Assembly: GCA_030849465.1 (NCBI GenBank)
Contig: JARVLF010000004.1
Span: 62,001-126,000 of the forward strand
From: Moesziomyces globuligerus
Lineage: Eukaryota > Basidiomycota > Ustilaginomycetes > Ustilaginales > Ustilaginaceae
Direction of reading: 5' to 3'
DNA: 64,000 nt
Position numbers and translations under genes: made by a program. This document shows positions 59,701 to 64,000 of the stretch, piece after piece; positions within the stretch are counted from its first letter, which is position 1; each line of letters opens with the position of its first letter. A model generated the notes under the pieces. That model was not told the origin of the DNA. It ran no database searches and saw nothing but the letters and a program-made list of their open reading frames with translations.

Positions 59701-60774
59701 CAGGCGGCAACAGAGCAGCTGCTTGCGGCGACGGATCCGGTGCAGGCGCTCATCGCGGGCGGCGGCAGCATCGTCACCGAAAAGGTCGAGAAGATGGTGA
59801 TGAACGTGCTCGAGGCCATCCGCCTGTTCCACAGCATCTTCGACGGGCTCATCGCACGCGCTCTCGACGAGTTTGTGCATCTGTCCCGGCAGGCGCGCAC
59901 CATGCTCTCCTTCTTTGTGATCCACATCCACTTGGGCGTGCTCCACTTTACGCAGCTCGCCAAGAGGATCGAGCAGAAGGAGCTCGAGCTGATCCAGGCC
60001 TTCAACACTGCGCATGCGGCGCATGCGGCGCATGCGGGCTCGCCTCCGCAGACCGCCTCGACGTCGAGCGGCGTCAACCTCGCCTTCTCGCCCTTGACGG
60101 TCAACAGTCCTCCGCAGCCGCCGTTTGCTGCGGGGCTGGCAGCCTCGCCAAAGGGCGGCGCGGCTGCGGGCGGCGCGGCTGCGGGCGGCGCGGCTGCGGC
60201 CAGCGGATCTTCGAACGGCTCGCCGCCGTCATCGATCTCGGCGCAGAGCGTGCCGCACCAGCCGCTGCGGTCGGTGATGCTGCACTCGTCGGTGGAGCGG
60301 CGCATCGTGGGCAAGGCGGCGGCGCTCGGCATGGCGCACATGGCGTCGCTGGTGAATGGCGAGTGCGAGACGCTCGAGGAGGCTGCGCGCATCGGTCGGC
60401 TCTCGCCCAAGTCGGAGCCGCACGATGGCAAGGCACGCAAGGGTAGCTTCTACGCTGCCTCGCCCGCTGCCGACGACTTTACGCCGATCGAAGACTCGTC
60501 CTCGGCCCCTTGGCGCCATCCGTACCCGGCCATGGTCGCCGACGCGCTCAAGCTCAGCTCGCAGCAGCTCCACGACGAGATCTGGGACCAGCTCATCGCC
60601 GTCCCGCGCCAGGACGCAGAGCTCGCGCTGCTCATGGACAACTTCAACGTCCTCCTCGAAGGTTTCAGCCGCATGCTCCACGCTGTGCCCGGTTTGGGGA
60701 GCTACAAGCAGGTGCTCACCGACCTCGAAAACGCTCGTGACACCGCCGCCTTCGTCGCCACCCAGAACAGCTGA
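56752..60774 (+). CDS. Zn2Cys6 transcription factor with long zinc loop
   Basis: 1340 residues, intronless, starting in good context (CACCATGC). The first 320 residues are rich in Gln, His, Ser and Pro. A fungal binuclear zinc cluster follows the basic run PPRRRTRRRQN: CDQCRASKRGC gives Cys330, Cys333, Cys340 and CSNCQRRGIEC gives Cys386, Cys389, Cys396. The loop between the halves is 45 residues, much longer than the usual 5-12. The remainder (about residues 480-1330) has the helical look of a fungal transcription factor regulatory region and an Ala/Gly repeat GGAAAGGAAAGGAAA near residue 1140. It lies between the two PKS genes and next to the second one, so it could regulate them, but its size and position among housekeeping genes also fit a general regulator. 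The target is not known. Confidence 0.8.
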   Translation: MQGSSHDTMFSQHAQNLFAHHSHDDPSRRSLPLHGQARSDQHAQPLSPDMPAPAQQHQFQPQHQSQSHTQSQSQSHLPTAISPHQAPSHHHHPFAFQQQQHFNPSATMLQPDPNSFAHPMHPPSHPSHRAAHADPRPQPALDHAMLNAAFLQPTHKQLRPSQATRTYLDTFEDPIAEAYIAGQTLDEPFYSVATPQLAWPADGSTPVNLGTTPNTASQTTDHPPAAAHHSLNNAHPATLDDFTFIDKPKRDPSTFDSAAAILDDAGFTRFSEINDDEPNESVAPTRASAAAGPSSSDALNQAASGSVAAAAKNDAIPPRRRTRRRQNISCDQCRASKRGCDFQLRLDADGNDLNQPDDPAAAGNPGDKRKLSDAGQEAASGAKLVCSNCQRRGIECTTNFADSVRESKQATTTTATDPASSQGSKKRAIADDASENGVRSKSVSTDGSSPAAQEGRDQLIRALQSRSESNMLSTSGANVRFAMRADSLLLTTNRMRLYVHTVEPSANLWLSRACSPLRTDGDLGAYIRSAVGMDALSLSQRLWSSWHVDAPSPKKEHQPNLFYLVYGLDHLGGEMGVWGEKPQPFSASPNPASANQRGPDSAQEASAHFNDIFTDMLGMGPGGWRRSKRDLMIDEAVKAAMLAYACQFRLDDEMTSSTADAASKRATDGVQYRDAHDRIATAAWKRARSLILQLAPRRSCRIAYGLFLFGVTAPPPGALAEGGSRSGADAAEDAAFALETASRHLEWFVQRCRDLVRTVDKAVKNPLLSSNPEVIKQQRIAADLMGLAESLGWFGLLIDTVTHVSQGRRSSMREDNLVYQSTGIGSGTDPGLGKGVGQTPSSVGSPPDRTAEALFAMQDALNLLPSRQAPPGAFPGTSESYMHEESEVDGTFQVDTEMSRRIMERAACARDLIPALLRNPGALANAIPFDVLIGAQDPDAAPSAGPIINIQNPNGGLNEQVVLLGVAWGTAVEVYIWRRVGMLQAATEQLLAATDPVQALIAGGGSIVTEKVEKMVMNVLEAIRLFHSIFDGLIARALDEFVHLSRQARTMLSFFVIHIHLGVLHFTQLAKRIEQKELELIQAFNTAHAAHAAHAGSPPQTASTSSGVNLAFSPLTVNSPPQPPFAAGLAASPKGGAAAGGAAAGGAAAASGSSNGSPPSSISAQSVPHQPLRSVMLHSSVERRIVGKAAALGMAHMASLVNGECETLEEAARIGRLSPKSEPHDGKARKGSFYAASPAADDFTPIEDSSSAPWRHPYPAMVADALKLSSQQLHDEIWDQLIAVPRQDAELALLMDNFNVLLEGFSRMLHAVPGLGSYKQVLTDLENARDTAAFVATQNS

Positions 60775-61104
60775 GGCATCCCGCCGCCATCGTGCGTTGT
60801 GCTCCGCTCTGCCCTCGTTCCTGCCCTCATTCATGGCGCGCCTGCAAGCACCGCCTTCCGTCTCTCCCCCTCCTGGCCCATCTTCTGATCCCCCTCAACC
60901 TAGCCGGAGCGCGCGCATCCACACACTCACACTTGTACTTGTAAACCCTGTCACGCATGCTGCCATCTCTTTCTTTTTCCTCCCCTGCTGGAATCCTCAC
61001 GTCCGCGCTGCAGGCCAAGCACGACTGCGGCAGCTCGGAGACAAAATTTGGCATTGCGGATCTGTGAACTTGGACCAGGCCAGCGCTTTGAGCCCGGCGG
61101 ACGC
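60775..61104. other. Convergent 3' region, transcription factor / second PKS
   Basis: 330 bases between the stop codons of two convergent genes. Nothing beyond probable 3' untranslated sequence is seen. Confidence 0.5.
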
Positions 61105-64000
61105 TTACGAGCGGGGCGAGTTGAGGGCGGTTCGGCAAGCCTGGGCGATGATGTGGGCGACGGCGGCGATGATGGGTTGGCGGACGAGGGTGAAGTGGTT
61201 TGCCTCTGTGATGGGGACGACGGTGATGTTGTCGAGGGGGATGCAGCGGTCCCAGCCGTCTGTGCCGCTCGTCGCGCGGTTGGGGCGGAAGAGCCAGCTG
61301 ACCGACTCATTGGCTCCGTTGATGTCTTGCACGCTACCGGGCAGCTGTTTGTCGGCGACAATGTACCACGTCTGTGGGATCTTTGCCTTGTGCGTGCCCG
61401 CGAATGCATCTGCAGGTCGGTAGCCGACGAGGCTCTGGACCGTGGCGCGGAAGTGCGCGAGCAGCTTGGGCGAGAGTGCGGGCGGGGCGATGTCGCGCAC
61501 CTCGGGCGCGGTGAAGATCCAATCCACCACGCTGAACGGCAGCGGTGGATACAGCAGCGGACACGGCGAGTCGAGCAGCAAGAGCGCGGCCACCCGATCG
61601 CTCTCTTTGCCGCCGGACGATGCGAGCAGGCGCGCGATCTCAAACGCCACCATCCCGCCGAAACTCCACCCAGCCACCAGCCACGGCCCTTCGGGTTGCA
61701 GCAGCTTCATGCTCTGCAGGTAGTACTGCGCGATCTGACCGATCCCCCCGGTCCACAGCGAGGCGTCGCGAAGGAAAGGAGAGTTGACCGAGTACACATC
61801 CCGATCCATCGCCGGCAGGAACTGGTATACCGTCGACATGCCCGAGCCGTCCGGCAGCAGGAAGAGCGGCGTGCTGCCTTCCCGCTCAGTCCCCTTGCGC
61901 AACAGCACAGGAGCATGTAGCTCCGGAATCACGACCTGTTCGACACCACTGTCAGCCTGCTGACTGCCCGTGGCGACCTGACCGGCAGCTTCAGGGGGAC
62001 CGAACTCGTTGTCGAGGAAGTGGCGGATCTCGCGGAGCGACGTGTACTCCATGAAGAGAGACGAAGGCAGCTGGATCGGCAGCGAGCTCGACAGATTGCC
62101 CAGCACGAGCAGCGACATGAGCGAGTCCATGCCGAGATCCGCGAGGTTGGCGCCTTCGTCGATGCTGCCCTCCGCCACGCCGAGCTCCTTCTCGATCGTC
62201 GACGTGATGGTCTTCATCGTCTCTTCTGCCATCGAGTTGCCGCCTGCCGGCTTTGAGCTGATTGCGGCTTCGCTCTCCGTTGGGACCTCCCTGAAGGCGG
62301 TGGAAGAGTTCGCCGACGCAACGACGGCAGCCGCGCTGCCAACATCGCTCTGTGGCTGCAGCACCGGGCCAGGATCGACTTCGTCACCTTGATCGCCGAC
62401 CTGCTCCTTGATCCAAGCCAGGAGCTCTTGTGGACTGCTGCACTCCATGAACAGCGACTGCGGCAGCGAGAAGCCGAGATTCAGCGACTCGAGCGACGAG
62501 ATACACACCAGAGACATCAGACTGTCCAGCCCCAAGTCGACGAACTTGGCCTGGGGCTTCATCTCGTCGGCCGCGATTCCAAGCTCGGATGCCAGCACGC
62601 CGATGATCTTGGCATGTATCTCTTGGGCGACCCTGGACGATGTCCTCGGCAGAAGCTGCTGCGCTGCCTCCGGGCCCGCTGGCCTCTCTCGCTGGACGGA
62701 TTTGCCGGGCAGTTGTGCGGCCTCGAGGGATGCTGCCGCGGCGGGTGCCTTCTCCTGAACCCGGCGACCGGGAGCTGCCTCGACGCTTTCCAGACGGATT
62801 CCGTCAAGCTCGCCGAAGATGCACATCTGTGCGTCCAAGAGCAGCAGATCGACCACAAGTCCCTCGTTAGAGCTGTCCTCGGGGGCAGCACGAGCACTGG
62901 GTGAAACGAAGGCGATGTACTCCTGAGGCTTCGTCGGTGGCAGACGAAGCCCTTGAAGCACCTCGTTCCTCACAACCATCTCGTCCATGGATGTGATCGC
63001 AAGTCCGGCATCTGCGCCGCCATCGACGTTGCAGCTGTACCAGCGAAGGCACTCCCCGGCGCTCGTGAGAAGCATTGGGATACCGCGGAGCAGATCCGCA
63101 TCCGGTGCGGTGCTACCAAGAGCATCAGAAATGCAGAACATTGCTTCTCGCGAATCATCGGAGAAGTGACCGTTTCGGATCGACCTGGTGAAGGTCGAGT
63201 CGTCACCGCCCAGGCTCTTGTAGATGAGCTTGGCGTCGAGCTTCTCGCCGCCGTCTCGGAGCCTGGAGAGCCTCTCGCTGATGTAGCCTTGCAGCTTGAG
63301 CCATCTTCGATCGAGATCCTGATCGTCGATCCAGCGGTAGTTGAGCTCCCCGATGATGACGCTGGCGCTCGCATCGGTTCTCAGTTGGACGCTACCTGCA
63401 CTGGACTCGGGTGTGCGCGGATCAATGTTGACAGCGAGCACGACATCGTTGGCTCCGAGCAGCTCCTGGCCAGCCTGGGGCAGCCGAATATGTGTCAGAC
63501 GGACACAACTGCGTTCGTGCGCCTGGGACGTGGCTTCCCAAACTGTTTCCGCCATGCATTCGACACCGAGAGCCGCGGGACTAGCGGCCTTCTGCAGGAA
63601 TGACTGAAGAGGGTCGGCAAGATCAGAGCGGTAGATTCGCAACTCCTCGTCGGCAGACACCTGCGCAGTCAGCAGAGGCTGAGTCGGGATCTCGGCGATA
63701 TCGCTCTCGTCGGGTCCTCGCGCGGCGCAATTGCCGAAGCTGGAGTCGAGTGGAGCCTGGCTCGCGGTGACGGTGCTCTTTAGCAGATTTCGATCGTGAT
63801 ACTCCATCCAGAATGACTGAAGATGGAACGGATAGGCTGGCAACGTCGGGATGAAGCGCAGCTCGGCCAGATGGGGACGGAAAACCTCGATCCATCGAAT
63901 CGTGTAGCCGTGTCGATAGAGGCGACCCAATGTTGTGAACAGGGACGACACTAGTCGGCCGCCGCCCGAATCACACTGACGTACCTCGTTCGTGACGAGA
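61105..64000 (-). CDS. Non-reducing polyketide synthase, C-terminal part (degenerate PT, two ACPs, TE)
   Basis: The frame is open to the right edge of the window, so SAT, KS and AT are outside or missing. The first visible part is the AT-PT linker (SLFTTLGRLYRHGY, LPAYPFHLQSFW). The PT region follows: where the catalytic His is expected (like the first PKS, KGHIILGTP) this protein reads about SFLQKAASPAALGVE with no His, while the Asp position keeps SDALG. Two ACPs come next, with phosphopantetheine serines in DLGLDSLMSL (codon at 62521-62523) and DLGMDSLMSL (62122-62124). The thioesterase ends the protein: FLLPDGSG, nucleophile Ser in GWSFGG (61663-61665) and His in EANHFTL. It could supply carrier domains to the ACP-less first PKS. 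No intron is needed in the visible part. Confidence 0.88.
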   Translation of the reverse strand, partial: LVTNEVRQCDSGGGRLVSSLFTTLGRLYRHGYTIRWIEVFRPHLAELRFIPTLPAYPFHLQSFWMEYHDRNLLKSTVTASQAPLDSSFGNCAARGPDESDIAEIPTQPLLTAQVSADEELRIYRSDLADPLQSFLQKAASPAALGVECMAETVWEATSQAHERSCVRLTHIRLPQAGQELLGANDVVLAVNIDPRTPESSAGSVQLRTDASASVIIGELNYRWIDDQDLDRRWLKLQGYISERLSRLRDGGEKLDAKLIYKSLGGDDSTFTRSIRNGHFSDDSREAMFCISDALGSTAPDADLLRGIPMLLTSAGECLRWYSCNVDGGADAGLAITSMDEMVVRNEVLQGLRLPPTKPQEYIAFVSPSARAAPEDSSNEGLVVDLLLLDAQMCIFGELDGIRLESVEAAPGRRVQEKAPAAAASLEAAQLPGKSVQRERPAGPEAAQQLLPRTSSRVAQEIHAKIIGVLASELGIAADEMKPQAKFVDLGLDSLMSLVCISSLESLNLGFSLPQSLFMECSSPQELLAWIKEQVGDQGDEVDPGPVLQPQSDVGSAAAVVASANSSTAFREVPTESEAAISSKPAGGNSMAEETMKTITSTIEKELGVAEGSIDEGANLADLGMDSLMSLLVLGNLSSSLPIQLPSSLFMEYTSLREIRHFLDNEFGPPEAAGQVATGSQQADSGVEQVVIPELHAPVLLRKGTEREGSTPLFLLPDGSGMSTVYQFLPAMDRDVYSVNSPFLRDASLWTGGIGQIAQYYLQSMKLLQPEGPWLVAGWSFGGMVAFEIARLLASSGGKESDRVAALLLLDSPCPLLYPPLPFSVVDWIFTAPEVRDIAPPALSPKLLAHFRATVQSLVGYRPADAFAGTHKAKIPQTWYIVADKQLPGSVQDINGANESVSWLFRPNRATSGTDGWDRCIPLDNITVVPITEANHFTLVRQPIIAAVAHIIAQACRTALNSPRS

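Overview
The window reads as nuclear DNA of a basidiomycete fungus, most likely a smut of the Ustilaginales. The reasons are a GC-rich, gene-dense layout with mostly intronless genes, short GT-AG introns with CTGAC/CTGAT-type branch points where introns occur, a fungal ACU-like cation ATPase, and a fungal non-reducing polyketide synthase (PKS) pair resembling the Ustilago maydis melanin genes. I cannot name the species. I support 19 protein-coding genes, one of them cut by the right edge. I see no rRNA, tRNA, CRISPR array or intact transposon.

Left part (1-12.4 kb): a cell-surface GH79-like glycosidase with a membrane anchor and cytoplasmic tail (+), a type IIC/ACU-like P-type cation ATPase (-), then a 4.6 kb gene-free stretch rich in homopolymers and short GC repeats. 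Middle part (12.4-44.4 kb): a DOMON-cytochrome b561 protein with one intron, Hsp104 with a 13-bp GAAGCG repeat array in its promoter, a mitochondrial MoaB/CinA-like protein, a histidine acid phosphatase, a kinesin-13-like motor, a GH3 beta-xylosidase, a 1-acylglycerol-3-phosphate acyltransferase, a MATH/BTB protein, a class 3 aldehyde dehydrogenase, an ACAD10/11-type phosphotransferase, an in-frame fusion of MYG1 exonuclease to the urease GTPase UreG, a Tvp38/TMEM64 membrane protein, and an FSH-type serine hydrolase with one intron.

Right part (44-64 kb): two non-reducing PKS genes flank three genes that look like ordinary cell functions or a regulator: a mitoribosomal SOD-fold protein, nucleoporin NDC1 and a Zn2Cys6 transcription factor. 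The first PKS has a SAT-like region, KS, AT, an intact PT and TE, but no acyl carrier protein (ACP). The second, truncated by the window edge, has a PT without its catalytic His, two ACPs and a TE. Their defects are complementary. Published work on U. maydis (Reyes-Fernandez et al. 2021) proposes that Pks3 and Pks4 act together as a heterodimer to make orsellinic acid for an unconventional melanin, and this pair is a natural candidate for the same arrangement.

The two most unusual items are the MYG1-UreG fusion, with an upstream exon that adds a probable mitochondrial presequence, and the split PKS pair. Several gene starts and splice sites were set by reading the sequence; these are stated in each entry.
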